A stretch of DNA of 64,000 nucleotides from JANPCX01 sp031431125 (GCA_031431125.1 JANPCX010000056.1:13452-77451), one strand, 5' to 3'; shown: positions 23,504 through 33,195, numbered from the stretch's first letter. The notes: generated from the letters alone by a model not told the origin. Translations and numbers: made by a program.

Positions 23504-25630
23504 TTGAGCGATCTCACGACGCTTCGAGTGGCTGTGGAAGCACCGTTGCACAGCGGCTTGAGCGGCCTACTGGACTACACCTGTGAGCAACCACTTTCGC
23601 CTGGAACCCTGGTTCGTGTGCCTTTGGGCAAGCGTGATGTGCCCGGCTTGGTGTGGCACACCGGGCCGCCAAACACGGCCTCTGCGCTGCCCCCACAACA
23701 TGTAACTCGCCCAGTGGCCGCGGTGCTGGACGCGCTGCCGCCCTTGTCCGCCGCCTGGCTTGCACTCGCGGAATTTGCATCCAGTTACTACCAGCGCAGC
23801 CCTGGCGAGGTGGCGCTGTCGGTCCTTCCGCCGGAGCTGCGCAAACTGGACAACCTTCAACTGCACAAGCAGTTGGCCAAGCTGCACAAGGCCCAAAGCG
23901 CGCAACCCACCCCCAGCGACCAGGCCATGGCCATGAGCCGCAGCAGACCGGCTGTTACACCTGAACAAGCGGAGGTGCTCGCGCGGTTGGCCGTGGAGAA
24001 CGGCGCTCACACCGCCCCCACCTGCCTGTTATTCGGCGCCACGGGCAGCGGCAAAACCGAGGTCTATTTGCAGGCCGCCGAGGCTGCCTTGGTTCGTGGT
24101 CAACAGGCCATGGTGCTGGTTCCGGAAATCAACCTCACGCCGCAGTTAGAAGAACGCTTCAAAGCGCGTTTTGCAGGCCGGTGCATCGTATCGCTGCACA
24201 GTGCCCTCACTCCTGCACAGCGCCTGCGCCATTGGCTGCTTGCCCACCTGGGCCTGGCCGATTTGGTGCTCGGCACCCGGCTTGCCGTGTTCGCGTCGAT
24301 GCCGCGTTTGGGTTTGATCGTGGTCGATGAAGAACACGACCCGTCCTACAAACAACAAGACGGCGCACGTTACTCCGCCCGCGACTTGGCTGTGGTGCGC
24401 GGCAAACGCGAGAACCTGTCGGTGCTGCTGGGTTCAGCCACCCCATCACTCGAAACTTGGCAGCGCGCCAACGAAGGGCGTTACCTTCGTCTGGCCATGC
24501 CCACCCGCATCGGTGGGGCCGTGTTGCCCCGGGTGCGTGTGGTGGACATGAACCAGCAGCCGCGTGTTGGACAGAGCGGAAAAGGCGCCAACACCGCCTT
24601 GTCACCACCCTTGCTCGCGGCCTTGCAGCAGCGCATTGATGCAGGCGAGCAAAGCCTGGTGTTCTTGAACCGCCGTGGTTATGCGCCGGTTCTTTTTTGT
24701 GGTGACTGTGGTTGGAAAAGCGCATGCCCCCATTGCAGCGCTTGGCGCGTTTTTCACAAACTGGACCGCACCCTGCGCTGCCACCACTGCGGCTACACCG
24801 AACGTGTGCCCAAAGCCTGCCCCGATTGCGGCAACTTGGACATCGCGCCCATGGGACGTGGTACGGAACAGGTGGAAGAACAACTCGCTGCGCTGCTGAA
24901 GGGGCCAGGCGAATCCCCCGCCCGCATTGCCCGCATCGACGCCGACAGCACCCGCCTCAAAGGGTCGCTGCAAGCGCAGTTGGGGGCCGTGCATGCGGGC
25001 GAGGTTGACGTGCTGGTCGGCACCCAAATGATCACCAAGGGCCACGACTTTCGGCGCATCACCTTGGTCGCCGCCATCAACCCCGACACCTCTCTTTTTT
25101 CCAGCGACTTCCGCGCGCCCGAGCGTTTGTTCGCTTTGCTCATGCAAGCGGCGGGCCGCGCCGGGCGCGACGCGCTGCATGCCGCACACAGCGAAATGTG
25201 GGTGCAAACCTGGCACCCGCAGCACCGGCTCTACGCGGCCCTCAAAGGGCATGACTACGAAGCCTTCGCCAAAAGCCAGTTGGAAGAACGGGAGATGGCG
25301 GGCCTGCCGCCCTACTCCTATTTGGGCTTGATGCGGGCAGAGGCCAAAACCGCAGAAGCGGCACGCGGTTTTTTGCACGCGGCGGCTGAACTGGCAGCCA
25401 TGCTACCTGGCCATGAGGGTGTGATGGTCTATCCGCCAGTGCCCACCACGGTCGCCCGGGTGGCCAATGTAGAGCGCATGCAAATGCTGGTTGAATCGAC
25501 CTCGCGTGTGGCATTGCAGCGCTTCATGGCCTTGTGGCTGCCCGCGTTGCATGCGCTCAAACGCGAGCGCGGTGGCCCTGGCGAGCGCATCCTGCGCTGG
25601 GCGATGGATGTGGATCCCTTGATGATCTGA
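23504..25630 (+). CDS. priA: Primosomal replication protein PriA (3'-5' helicase)
   Basis: The protein has 708 residues. The N-terminal 3'-DNA-binding domain begins LRVAVEAPLHSGLSGLLDYTC. Walker A is GATGSGKT at 178-185 and the Walker B box is DEEH at 275-278. LLGSATPSLET and the zinc region (about 399-440) with CGDCG, CPHC, CHHCG and CPDCG supply eight cysteines. QMITKGHDF and QAAGRAGR complete the helicase motifs. PriA reloads the replisome at stalled forks. I chose the TTG at 23504 because GGAG lies 6-7 nt ahead; the frame also starts at TTG 23489 and GTG 23492. Two DnaA-box-like words lie upstream. Confidence 0.95.
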   Translation: MSDLTTLRVAVEAPLHSGLSGLLDYTCEQPLSPGTLVRVPLGKRDVPGLVWHTGPPNTASALPPQHVTRPVAAVLDALPPLSAAWLALAEFASSYYQRSPGEVALSVLPPELRKLDNLQLHKQLAKLHKAQSAQPTPSDQAMAMSRSRPAVTPEQAEVLARLAVENGAHTAPTCLLFGATGSGKTEVYLQAAEAALVRGQQAMVLVPEINLTPQLEERFKARFAGRCIVSLHSALTPAQRLRHWLLAHLGLADLVLGTRLAVFASMPRLGLIVVDEEHDPSYKQQDGARYSARDLAVVRGKRENLSVLLGSATPSLETWQRANEGRYLRLAMPTRIGGAVLPRVRVVDMNQQPRVGQSGKGANTALSPPLLAALQQRIDAGEQSLVFLNRRGYAPVLFCGDCGWKSACPHCSAWRVFHKLDRTLRCHHCGYTERVPKACPDCGNLDIAPMGRGTEQVEEQLAALLKGPGESPARIARIDADSTRLKGSLQAQLGAVHAGEVDVLVGTQMITKGHDFRRITLVAAINPDTSLFSSDFRAPERLFALLMQAAGRAGRDALHAAHSEMWVQTWHPQHRLYAALKGHDYEAFAKSQLEEREMAGLPPYSYLGLMRAEAKTAEAARGFLHAAAELAAMLPGHEGVMVYPPVPTTVARVANVERMQMLVESTSRVALQRFMALWLPALHALKRERGGPGERILRWAMDVDPLMI

Positions 25631-25647
25631 TGCCCACTGGGCATCGT

Positions 25648-25671
25648 CCACCTCCCTCATCTGAGGGGTGG
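25648..25671 (+). terminator. Hairpin after priA
   Basis: CCAC plus CCCTCA on the left pair with TGAGGG plus GTGG on the right, with a 2-nt bulge, 18 nt after the priA stop. A smaller hairpin GATGCCC/GGGCATC overlaps the stop itself. No long T-run follows, so termination efficiency is uncertain. Confidence 0.45.
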
Positions 25672-25811
25672 GTTGGTTGCAGTTTGAAACAAAACCGCAC
25701 GAACATCCCGATACAGTCTCGACACGATGTTGGGAAGCGCCATTCTTTGATCGCGCGGCCAACGGGGAACTCGCTGCAGTGCCCCACACCCACATCCTTC
25801 ACACCGCCATT

Positions 25812-25844
25812 TGCACACCGACAGGCCTGGTACGAGGGTGTGCA
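25812..25844. promoter_or_regulatory. Inverted repeat ahead of the M48 lipoprotein gene
   Basis: TGCACACC (25812-25819) is exactly mirrored by GGTGTGCA (25837-25844) with a 17-nt spacer, about 40 nt before the start codon and next to an AT-rich AATAATTTTT stretch. It is a candidate operator or promoter-overlapping site. Nothing else is seen in the 25672-25811 stretch. Confidence 0.4.
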
Positions 25845-25882
25845 TGGTTGAATAATTTTTAGCAAACAAAAGGGAAATGGAA

Positions 25883-26761
25883 ATGAAGACGGTTCGATCT
25901 AGCAGCTTGGTAGTGGGTTTGGTTGCCATATTGGTAGCCGGTTGCGCCAGCACAGGCAGCGGCTCGGGTAGCACGGCGAGCAGTGGGTCTGCCAGCAGCA
26001 AAAGCAGCAGCTCTTCCTCCAGCGCCAACCCTTTAGCGGGCTTGAGCTCGGCACTGTCCTCGGTGGACTCCGGTGGCCAAGGTGCCTCGTCGAAAGAAAA
26101 CAAGGCCGGCGCTGCCCTGGACTTGTTTAAAGCCGTCACAGTGTCCGAAGAAGAATTGATGAGCGCGTCGGCGCAAATGCGGGCCTATGAGGACAAAAAG
26201 CGCAGCGTGGCACCGGCCGGCAACAAATACGCCGCACGCTTGGCCCGTTTGACCGCCAAACATGTGAACGAAGACGGCATGAAGCTGAATTTCAAGGTCT
26301 ATATGAGCAGCCAAGTCAATGCGAATGCTTCGCCTGACGGTTCCATCCGTTTTTACAGCGGCCTGATGGATATGATGACGGACGGAGAATTGTTGGGCAT
26401 CTTGGGCCATGAGATCGGCCACGTGAAAGCCAAACACTCGCTGGGCAGAATGCGCACCGCTTACATGGCATCGGCTGGCCGCAAAGCCGCTGCCAGCAGC
26501 AAAGGGGCTTTGGGTGCGATCGCAGACTCTGACCTTGGTGGTTTGGCCGAAGCGGTGCTCAACGCGCAGTACTCGCAAAGCAATGAAACCGAGTCCGACG
26601 ACTATGGCTTGGCATTCATGAAGAAACACAAATACGACGCCAAATCCATGGAGTCGGCGTTCCGCAAACTCGGCTCCGGTGGTGGTGGCATGCTCTCCAG
26701 CCACCCCAATTCGCAAGAACGCGCCAACCGCATGCGCGACAAACTGGCGTCGGGCAAATAA
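25883..26761 (+). CDS. M48-family zinc metallopeptidase, lipoprotein (LoiP/YggG-like)
   Basis: The protein has 292 residues. The signal peptide ends in a lipobox, LVAGC, so the mature protein is lipid-anchored. A Gly/Ser-rich linker follows, including a run of Ser residues. The catalytic zinc motif is HEIGH at 176-180, the third ligand is Glu237 in NETESDDYG, and SSHPNSQERANRM is the typical late M48 motif. Such proteases act in the periplasm on envelope quality control. I chose the second ATG (25883) because AGGGA lies 7 nt ahead; for the ATG at 25877 the spacing is only 1 nt. A strong terminator follows, so the gene is probably transcribed alone. Confidence 0.9.
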   Translation: MKTVRSSSLVVGLVAILVAGCASTGSGSGSTASSGSASSKSSSSSSSANPLAGLSSALSSVDSGGQGASSKENKAGAALDLFKAVTVSEEELMSASAQMRAYEDKKRSVAPAGNKYAARLARLTAKHVNEDGMKLNFKVYMSSQVNANASPDGSIRFYSGLMDMMTDGELLGILGHEIGHVKAKHSLGRMRTAYMASAGRKAAASSKGALGAIADSDLGGLAEAVLNAQYSQSNETESDDYGLAFMKKHKYDAKSMESAFRKLGSGGGGMLSSHPNSQERANRMRDKLASGK

Positions 26762-26782
26762 CCGGCTCAGATGCGCAGAACA

Positions 26783-26808
26783 GGGCGGCCGTGGCCGCCC
26801 TTTTTTTT
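26783..26808 (+). terminator. Strong intrinsic terminator
   Basis: GGGCGGCC (26783-26790) and GGCCGCCC (26793-26800) form a perfect 8-bp stem followed by eight T residues (26801-26808). It lies 22 nt after the M48 peptidase stop. Confidence 0.93.
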
Positions 26809-26819
26809 GAATCTAGAAA

Positions 26820-26889
26820 CCGCAGTTGACCGCTCTCATACGCTGCGAGTACCCCGCATCACCGCCCACTCGGGCGCGTCCAACTGCGG
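26820..26889. repeat. Inverted repeat flanking a 52-nt spacer
   Basis: CCGCAGTTG at 26820-26828 is exactly mirrored by CAACTGCGG at 26881-26889. It lies between the terminator and the large palindromic element and abuts the latter. Its relation to the element is unclear. Confidence 0.4.
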
Positions 26890-26892
26890 CTT

Positions 26893-27502
26893 CTATTGAT
26901 GCGGCCCCTTGAAGTTTGAACTGCTGGACTGGGGGGAACCATCGTTTGGTGGAGGACAGCCTTTGTTTGATGCACCGCGCCGGGAATTCGCCCCGGCATG
27001 GCGACTTACTTTCTTGCTGGTGCAAGAAAGTAAGCAAAGAAGCACCTTGAACACCAGCCTATTTGGGGAGAGATTTCTTGGTGCTGGAGCGCAGACCTGG
27101 GGTCTGGATTCGGCCAGTAGCCACTACCCCTCGGGCGACGTTTTCTCGGCGTTTTCCCCCAACACGGCAAAGCGCCACGAGAGGCTGGCAGGCCAAGGAC
27201 GCGTCGTATGCGTTCAACGGCTGATGCGACAAGCCGCCGAGAAAACGTCGCCCGAGGGGTAGTGGCTACTGGCCGAATCCGGAACATCCACCCTGGTCCC
27301 GGTTCGATCCGTCACCACTCAAATAGGCTGGTGTTCAGGTGTTTTCTTGGTGACTTCTTTTTCACCAGAAAAAGAAGTTACTCGGCATGCCGGGCCGAGA
27401 CCCGGCGCGGTGCATCAAGCCAAGGCTGCCGTTCACCAGAGCCTCCCTTGCGAAAGGCTCAGCCAGTCCGGCAGTTCAAACTTCAAGGGGCCGCATCAAT
27501 AG
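26893..27502. repeat. 610-bp nested palindromic element
   Basis: The outer arms, 26893-27065 and 27320-27502, are diverged inverted copies. They begin CTATTGATGCGGCCCCTTGA and end in its complement, and both carry ACACCAGCCTATTTG at the inner edge. Inside lies a second, perfect 45-nt inverted repeat at 27106-27150 and 27236-27280, around an 85-nt core. Each outer arm also holds a small hairpin, such as CTTACTTTCTTGC/GCAAGAAAGTAAG at 27004-27034. Everything is centred near 27195. The short frames inside follow the palindrome and are not credible genes. It resembles a non-autonomous palindromic repeat; no transposase is seen. No clear target duplication is visible. The flanking 27503-27749 holds no gene I can support. 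Confidence 0.88.
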
Positions 27503-27761
27503 GTTGAATGTGCGAAACTCCATCCCCTGATGTTTTCCCAAACCCGCACCCCACCCCATCGGCACCCAGCTGCCGTGGCGTTGCCGTGCGGGTCCAAAGC
27601 GCCGATCTGCCGCGCCACCACTGCCTCCATTCGAATTAGCCTGGGTCGTTGAGCTGCGGCTGCGTGCCGGTGCCCTCCGACCCGAATGAACCCTTGACCT
27701 GGCCTGCGCGCAAGCGCGGCACGGCTTTCATTCTTTGGCAACAAATTCGATGGAGAAAAAC

Positions 27762-28784
27762 ATGTCTTTGAACCCCAACAACGCCTGGGACCCGGCGCTC
27801 GATTTCACCCTGCAAGACTTCCAGCAAACCGCCGCCCGCCTCCAAGGCCAGGTGCTCACCACGCCGGTGTGGCGCTGGCAAACTGGCGTGGTGCAAACCG
27901 CGCTCAGCCCGGAGACCGAGGTCTGGCTCAAGCTTGAACTCTTTCAAATCGCTGGTAGCTTCAAACTGCGCGGCGCACTCAACTGCATCCAGGCCATGGG
28001 CTTAGAGGCCAAGCGGCGCGGCGTGGTGGCCGTCAGCGCGGGCAACCATGCCATCGCGGTGTCGTATGCCGCCCGCTTGGCCGGCACCTCGGCCAAGGTG
28101 GTGATGCCCCAGCATGTCAGCCCGGCGCGCATCCAAGCCTGCCAAGACCTGGGCGCCGAGGTGGTGTTGCAAACCGATGTACACGCCGCATTTGCGCATG
28201 CCGATGAGCTTGTCGCGAGCGAAGGCCGCACCCTCATTCATCCCTTTGATGGCCCCCTCACCGCCCAAGGCACAGGCACGGTGGGCTTGGAGTTGATGCA
28301 CCAGGTCAGTGGCCTGGATGCCGTGGTCGTTCCGGTGGGCGGCGGCGGATTGCTCGCGGGCATCGCGAGCAGCGTCAAGCGCATGAACAAACGCTGCCAA
28401 GTTTTTGGCGTGGAGCCTGAAGGCGCAGACGCGATGTCACGCAGCTTTGAAGCGGGACAAGCGGTGCGCTTGGAGCGCGTCACCACGGTGGCCGACAGCC
28501 TCGGTGCGCCCTATGCCCTGCCCTACAGCTACGGTCTATGCAAACGGCATGCGGATGGCATGGTACGAGTGTCCGACGACGCGATCTGCCAAGCCATGTA
28601 CTACACCTTCCGCGACATGAAGCTGGCGGTCGAGCCTGCAGCAGCCACCGCGCTGGCGGCGCTCTTGGGCCCACTGCGGCAGCAACTCAATGGCAAAAAA
28701 GTAGCGCTGATTGTTTGCGGCAGCAACTTGGATGCGGTGCGGTTCTCAGAGCTGCTTCTGCGTGGGCAGCAGTTGGCGAATTGA
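27762..28784 (+). CDS. Threonine/serine dehydratase-like PLP enzyme
   Basis: The protein has 340 residues, fold-type II. The PLP lysine is Lys68 in IAGSFKLRGAL; SAGNHAIAVSYAA and the phosphate-binding loop GGGGLLAGI follow. These motifs match catabolic threonine dehydratase, serine dehydratase and serine racemase relatives. There is no C-terminal ACT or regulatory domain, so it is the short catabolic type rather than biosynthetic IlvA. I chose the ATG at 27762 because GGAG precedes it by 6 nt; the upstream ATG 27750 and TTG 27735 lack that. The gene follows the 610-bp palindrome and converges on the hybrid kinase gene. The substrate is not settled. Confidence 0.85.
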   Translation: MSLNPNNAWDPALDFTLQDFQQTAARLQGQVLTTPVWRWQTGVVQTALSPETEVWLKLELFQIAGSFKLRGALNCIQAMGLEAKRRGVVAVSAGNHAIAVSYAARLAGTSAKVVMPQHVSPARIQACQDLGAEVVLQTDVHAAFAHADELVASEGRTLIHPFDGPLTAQGTGTVGLELMHQVSGLDAVVVPVGGGGLLAGIASSVKRMNKRCQVFGVEPEGADAMSRSFEAGQAVRLERVTTVADSLGAPYALPYSYGLCKRHADGMVRVSDDAICQAMYYTFRDMKLAVEPAAATALAALLGPLRQQLNGKKVALIVCGSNLDAVRFSELLLRGQQLAN

Positions 28785-28807
28785 CGGGCTTGATTGGCCA
28801 GCGCAGC

Positions 28808-31800
28808 TCAGGGCATCAATTCGCCCAGCAGCTGCGCGGCGTCTTGGAACTTCAGTTGTTCCATCGCTGTGTTCAGGCGTTCAAACTCGACGGCGGTAAG
28901 TCGGCTCTGCAAAGCGGCCGACAAACCATGGAAGGCTGACTTGGCGGCGAGGCTTTGTTCACGCAGCAGTTCGATCAGGCGGCCGAGCGCGACGATGTCC
29001 AGCGTTGGAGCTGCACCGGCGGGTGGTGCGCTGGTGGTGCGCGCGCTGCGCATTGCAAGCAGCCAGGGTGCGGCCCCTTGCTGCAAAGCGCGCACGGCCG
29101 CCGCCAGCTGCTCCACGGCCAGCTCCGGGGTACTCGCGCCGGAGCCACGCAGCACATGTTCTGCATGGCCTGCCGCTTGCCACACCGCGCGCGCACCCAG
29201 TAAGCCAGCGCTGCCGCGCAGTTTGTGAAAGCGAGCAGCCAAGGCTTCGCGCGCTGACGGGTCTTTTGGCAGCGCCGAAGCCGCGTTGTCGGTGTGCGCC
29301 AAATCGTTGAACTCGTCCAGCAGCCGCGACAGCATGGAGGCAAAGAGTTCAATGTCACCACTCAGGCGGTTCGACACGTCGACTTGATCAATGCCATCCA
29401 GACGCGGCCAAGCCGATTGTGTTGGCGCCGACGCCACCCGCTGCGCCAGCGGCACAAAACTGCCGCGCACCCGCTCCACATGGCGGCGCAACAAGCGCAC
29501 CATGGCCTGGGGTTCGAAGGGTTTGCTGATGAAATCGTTCATGCCGGCATCAAACGCGTTTTGCCTCTCAGCCACCGTGGCGCCCGCTGTCAGCGCCAAG
29601 ACTGGCAAGGTTTTGAAGCCCAACTCACCGCGAATGCGTTGGACGGTTTCAACACCGCCAAGCACCGGCATTTGCACATCCAGCAGCACGGCATCAAAAC
29701 CGGGTGTGGCCGTGGCCACTTGCAGCAAGGCTTGTTCGCCATCACTGGCCACTGCGACGAGCGCGCCTTCCGATTCCAAAATGCGCCGCGCCACCTCCAG
29801 GTTGATGGCGCTGTCGTCCACCACCAGCACACGCACACCGGCCAGCCACAGGCCACCGGCCCTGTCCAAACGTGAAGCCTGTATCAGACGTTCGGCATCA
29901 CCCTTGCGTTTGGCCACGGCTTCGTAGACGGCATTGAAGAGCGTGGACGATGACACCGGTTTGGTGAGCACACCGTCCACCAAGTGGGCATGGGGTGCCG
30001 CTAACAAATCGGCACGGCGACCGGCGGTGATCATCAACACGGCCGGCAATTTGCCCTCACCAAACTCTTCATGCAAAGCCGCAATGGTTTGCAAGCCATC
30101 GAGGCCGGGCATGCGCCAGTCGATGACCAGGGCATCGGGCATCTGACCTGACAGCAATTTTTCACGCACCCGCTGCAACAGCGATTCGCCGCTGGGCAGG
30201 GCTTCCATGCGCCAGCCCAGCGCGCGGGCGGTGGCGGCCACGGCACCGCGCTGCACCTCGTCGTCGTCCGCCATCAAGGTTTCAATCGGCAATACCGGCG
30301 CCACGTCGGGGCTGTCCTGCGCCACGCCGAGCGGCAAGGTGACCCAGAACTCGCTGCCTTGGCCCAAGGTGCTGTCCACGCCCACCTCACCGCCCATCAA
30401 CTGCGCCAGTTGTTTGACGATGGACAGACCGAGGCCGGTGCCACCAAAACGCCGGGTGGTGGATTCGTCGGCTTGAGAGAAAGGCTGAAAAAGTTGGGCT
30501 TGAGCCTCAGGGGCGATGCCGATGCCGGTGTCGCGCACCGCAAACCGCAGCAACGCACGCTGGGCGTTTTGCTCGAGCGCGGCCACGGTGACGGTGACGC
30601 TGCCCAGTGCCGTGAACTTGATGGCGTTGCTGATCAAGTTCAGCAAAATTTGCCGCACACGGGTCGAGTCGCCCATGAAGGCGGTGGGCAAATTGGCATC
30701 GGGTTTGATGCGAAGCGACAAACCTTTCTCACTCGCTTGCACATTCAACACGGCGGCCAAATCATCCAGCAACAAAGGCAGGCTGAACGGGGCGTGTTCA
30801 ATCGTCATCTCGCCGGCTTCAATCTTGGACAAGTCCAGCACATCGTTGACGATGGTCAGCAGCGAATTGCTGGCCACGCGGATTTTGCCCAGCGAGTTGC
30901 GCTGTTCACTGTCGAGTTCGGTGCGCTCCAGCAGGTAAGACAAACCAATCACCGCATTGAGCGGCGTGCGGATCTCGTGGCTCATATTGGCCAAAAAAGC
31001 GCTCTTGGCTTGGGTGGCGGCCTGTGCCGCCAGCAGCGCCCCGCGCAACTGCGCCCTGGATTCGGTTTGTTCGCTGACGTCGTGCACCAGCACGTAAAAA
31101 CCGCGCACCTCTCCCCCCATCACATCGGGCAGAAAATGGGCGAGTACATGCCGGGTGGCGTGGCCGTCGCTGGATGAGAGGGCGCGTTCAAACGCTTGCG
31201 GTTCACCGCGCAACACAGCCTCCACAAGAGGACGTATTTTTTCGAATACTGCCTCGCCCATCACCTCGGTCAGCTTACGGCCTGGCATGCTGCCGGGGGC
31301 CAGGCCATACCACTCGTGGTACGCCCGGTTGGCCATGCGGTTGACGAGCTGTCGGTCCCAATAGCCCACGAAAGAAGGCAAGGCGTCGAGGATGTTCTCT
31401 AAGTCACGCCTGGCCTGCTGGGCTCTGCCTTCGCTGATGGCCAAGGCGGCTTGATGCGACTGGCTGGCCCGCTCCCGTGCCAAGAGGGCTTCGGCCATGG
31501 TGTCGAAGGCCAGTGCCAAGCGGCCCAGTTCATCAGCCGACTGGTGGCCGGTGCGGGCGGTGAGGTTGCCGCCCTGCACCGCTTGGGCCGCCGCTTGCAA
31601 ACGGGCCACCGGCCGCAACACACGCCAGAACGCCAAACCCGCCAAGGCCAGCACCAAGGCCAACATCAATGCGTTGTGGCGCAGGGCATTGCGCACACCA
31701 ACCCGATCGTTCAATGTGGCTTGCTCTGAAATGGTCTCAGCCAAATCAAAAGCACCGTCACTGATGCGGCGGGTTTCGGTGTTGAGTTGGTCGGATAACA

Positions 31801-32191
31801 ACTCGTGGCGCACCGATGCGCTGCCCTCAGCCCCCACCGGCCCCGTGGTCGCCAAGGCATCGAACAGCGGTGGCAATGCGGCTGTGGTTTCTTGCAGCAA
31901 CTTGACTTTCTCTTTGAGCGCGGCGCTCAATGCGCCAAGGCGCACCAAGCTGCCCTCCACTTCACGGTGCAAGGTCTTCCATTGCCGAATCGAACGCGGG
32001 TTAGGGCGGAAACGGGTTTCTTGTCCCAATACCAGCAGCGCCGACGCTTCGCGTGAAATGCGCTGTGCTTCCAGTTGTGCCTGCGTCAGCTGCTCGCTGC
32101 GTTCGGTGTGCGCCTTGAGTTCATAAAACCGATAGGCCAACAGCCCACAAGCCACCAACACCCCCAGGATCAACCAAGACCGTAAACGCAT
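28808..32191 (-). CDS. Hybrid sensor histidine kinase (HAMP-PAS-HisKA-HATPase-REC-REC-Hpt)
   Basis: The protein has 1127 residues. TM1 lies at about 5-22, a periplasmic helical domain at 23-172 and TM2 at 173-192, then HAMP (about 193-245) and a PAS domain (about 262-375). HisKA holds the phosphorylated His405 in MSHEIRTPLN. HATPase is at about 500-625 with NLISNAIKF, DTGIGI and GGTGLGLSI. Receiver 1 has Asp691 (VIDWRMP), receiver 2 has Asp838 (LLDVQMP), and the Hpt domain has His989 in FHKLRGSAG. This is a BarA/EvgS-type phosphorelay kinase. It lies 11 nt after two tandem binding-protein genes and downstream of a REC-GGDEF gene. These are likely its ligand sensors and its output, which is inference. 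Confidence 0.92.
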   Translation of the reverse strand: MRLRSWLILGVLVACGLLAYRFYELKAHTERSEQLTQAQLEAQRISREASALLVLGQETRFRPNPRSIRQWKTLHREVEGSLVRLGALSAALKEKVKLLQETTAALPPLFDALATTGPVGAEGSASVRHELLSDQLNTETRRISDGAFDLAETISEQATLNDRVGVRNALRHNALMLALVLALAGLAFWRVLRPVARLQAAAQAVQGGNLTARTGHQSADELGRLALAFDTMAEALLARERASQSHQAALAISEGRAQQARRDLENILDALPSFVGYWDRQLVNRMANRAYHEWYGLAPGSMPGRKLTEVMGEAVFEKIRPLVEAVLRGEPQAFERALSSSDGHATRHVLAHFLPDVMGGEVRGFYVLVHDVSEQTESRAQLRGALLAAQAATQAKSAFLANMSHEIRTPLNAVIGLSYLLERTELDSEQRNSLGKIRVASNSLLTIVNDVLDLSKIEAGEMTIEHAPFSLPLLLDDLAAVLNVQASEKGLSLRIKPDANLPTAFMGDSTRVRQILLNLISNAIKFTALGSVTVTVAALEQNAQRALLRFAVRDTGIGIAPEAQAQLFQPFSQADESTTRRFGGTGLGLSIVKQLAQLMGGEVGVDSTLGQGSEFWVTLPLGVAQDSPDVAPVLPIETLMADDDEVQRGAVAATARALGWRMEALPSGESLLQRVREKLLSGQMPDALVIDWRMPGLDGLQTIAALHEEFGEGKLPAVLMITAGRRADLLAAPHAHLVDGVLTKPVSSSTLFNAVYEAVAKRKGDAERLIQASRLDRAGGLWLAGVRVLVVDDSAINLEVARRILESEGALVAVASDGEQALLQVATATPGFDAVLLDVQMPVLGGVETVQRIRGELGFKTLPVLALTAGATVAERQNAFDAGMNDFISKPFEPQAMVRLLRRHVERVRGSFVPLAQRVASAPTQSAWPRLDGIDQVDVSNRLSGDIELFASMLSRLLDEFNDLAHTDNAASALPKDPSAREALAARFHKLRGSAGLLGARAVWQAAGHAEHVLRGSGASTPELAVEQLAAAVRALQQGAAPWLLAMRSARTTSAPPAGAAPTLDIVALGRLIELLREQSLAAKSAFHGLSAALQSRLTAVEFERLNTAMEQLKFQDAAQLLGELMP

Positions 32192-32202
32192 GCGAGGCTG
32201 CC

Positions 32203-33195
32203 TTACTTCACCAAGGTGACCGCGCGCCGATCGAGGGCGCGCAAGGGCTCGGGTCGAATGAGGTCGAGGAAATCAGGCATGGAGGCCTGGGGAACTTGGC
32301 CTTCCCGTTGGGCCCAGCGAGCCTGGGCTTCCAGGGTATTGATCAAGGGTTGGTGCAAGCCCAAGGCGAAATCAAAGTCTGGCCAAATCGCATCCAGCAA
32401 CTGGGGGTCTTGTTTCAATCGAGTGGCCACGATGACACGTGCTTTGGCCGGTTCGCTGGCGATCAAACGCTGGGCGCGTAACACAGCACGCAGCAAACGT
32501 TGAATGTCGTCGTCGCTGGCGGTGGGCACACTCACGATGTTGAAGGTGACGGTGAACACTTTCGGACTGGGCAGCGTCAACACGGAACTGCCCAGGGCCT
32601 GCAGCGCACGCTGACCATGCGGCTGGTAGAGGCTGGCGGCATCCACCTCACGGCGCTGCAGCGGGCCGACGGGGTCGGCCGCGTCCAGCGCTACCAAGGT
32701 GACATCCTTGGGCTCAATGCCATAAAAACGCAAGAACACGTCAGCAAAGTACTGCGAGGTGGTGCCTTTGATGAAACCCAGGCGTTTACCCGTGAGGTCG
32801 GCGGGGGTGCGAATGCCACTCTCGCTGTGGGCCATGAGTTTGTTTTCACGGGCTGAGGTGGTGGTGGTGGCCACCACCGCAAAGTCTTTGGCGGTGAAAC
32901 CCAGCAGCGCGATGGGGGTGTCGGCCACGGTGGCGTACTGTGCTTGCCCGTCGGTGAGGTGCTTCAAACAGCGTCGGCCGTTGACGCAGTCGATCACCTT
33001 CAACGGCAACCCTTCGGCCGCAAAAAACCCTTGCGCATCGGCGATCAGCACCGGTGCCGCATGGGGCAACATGGCCAGAGCCAGGGTTTGTGGGGCAGGC
33101 TGCGCATGAGCCATGGGCGAACAGCACAGGCCCAACAACAGGGTTGCAAACCGGGTACGGGCATGAGTGGAGAAGGAAATGATCATGTTTTTCAT
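32203..33195 (-). CDS. NMT1/SsuA-type periplasmic binding protein (copy B)
   Basis: The protein has 330 residues with a signal peptide ending at about AHA-QP. The mature protein is a type-2 periplasmic-binding fold of the NMT1/ThiY/SsuA kind (LPHAAPVLIADAQGFFAAEGL, then a hinge-like GKRLGFIKGTTSQYFADVF). It shares with the upstream gene VIDCVNG, KHLTDG, DFDFALGLHQPLI and the C-terminal RPEPLRALDRRAVTLVK. It is therefore a tandem paralogue; the DNA at the two 3' ends is nearly identical over a long run. Two conserved Cys (CVNGxRC) may form a disulphide. No permease or ATPase gene is adjacent. It sits 11 nt before the hybrid kinase, suggesting a sensor role. Confidence 0.85.
   Translation of the reverse strand: MKNMIISFSTHARTRFATLLLGLCCSPMAHAQPAPQTLALAMLPHAAPVLIADAQGFFAAEGLPLKVIDCVNGRRCLKHLTDGQAQYATVADTPIALLGFTAKDFAVVATTTTSARENKLMAHSESGIRTPADLTGKRLGFIKGTTSQYFADVFLRFYGIEPKDVTLVALDAADPVGPLQRREVDAASLYQPHGQRALQALGSSVLTLPSPKVFTVTFNIVSVPTASDDDIQRLLRAVLRAQRLIASEPAKARVIVATRLKQDPQLLDAIWPDFDFALGLHQPLINTLEAQARWAQREGQVPQASMPDFLDLIRPEPLRALDRRAVTLVK

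Noticed and set aside
26909..27262. Frames of about 90-120 codons inside the 610-bp element
   Set aside because: Their boundaries follow the palindrome and they occur in mirror image on both strands; they have no recognisable domain.
28808..32191. Long frames antisense to the hybrid kinase, such as 30359-31177
   Set aside because: They mirror the kinase reading frame in GC-rich sequence and lack domains or a ribosome site.
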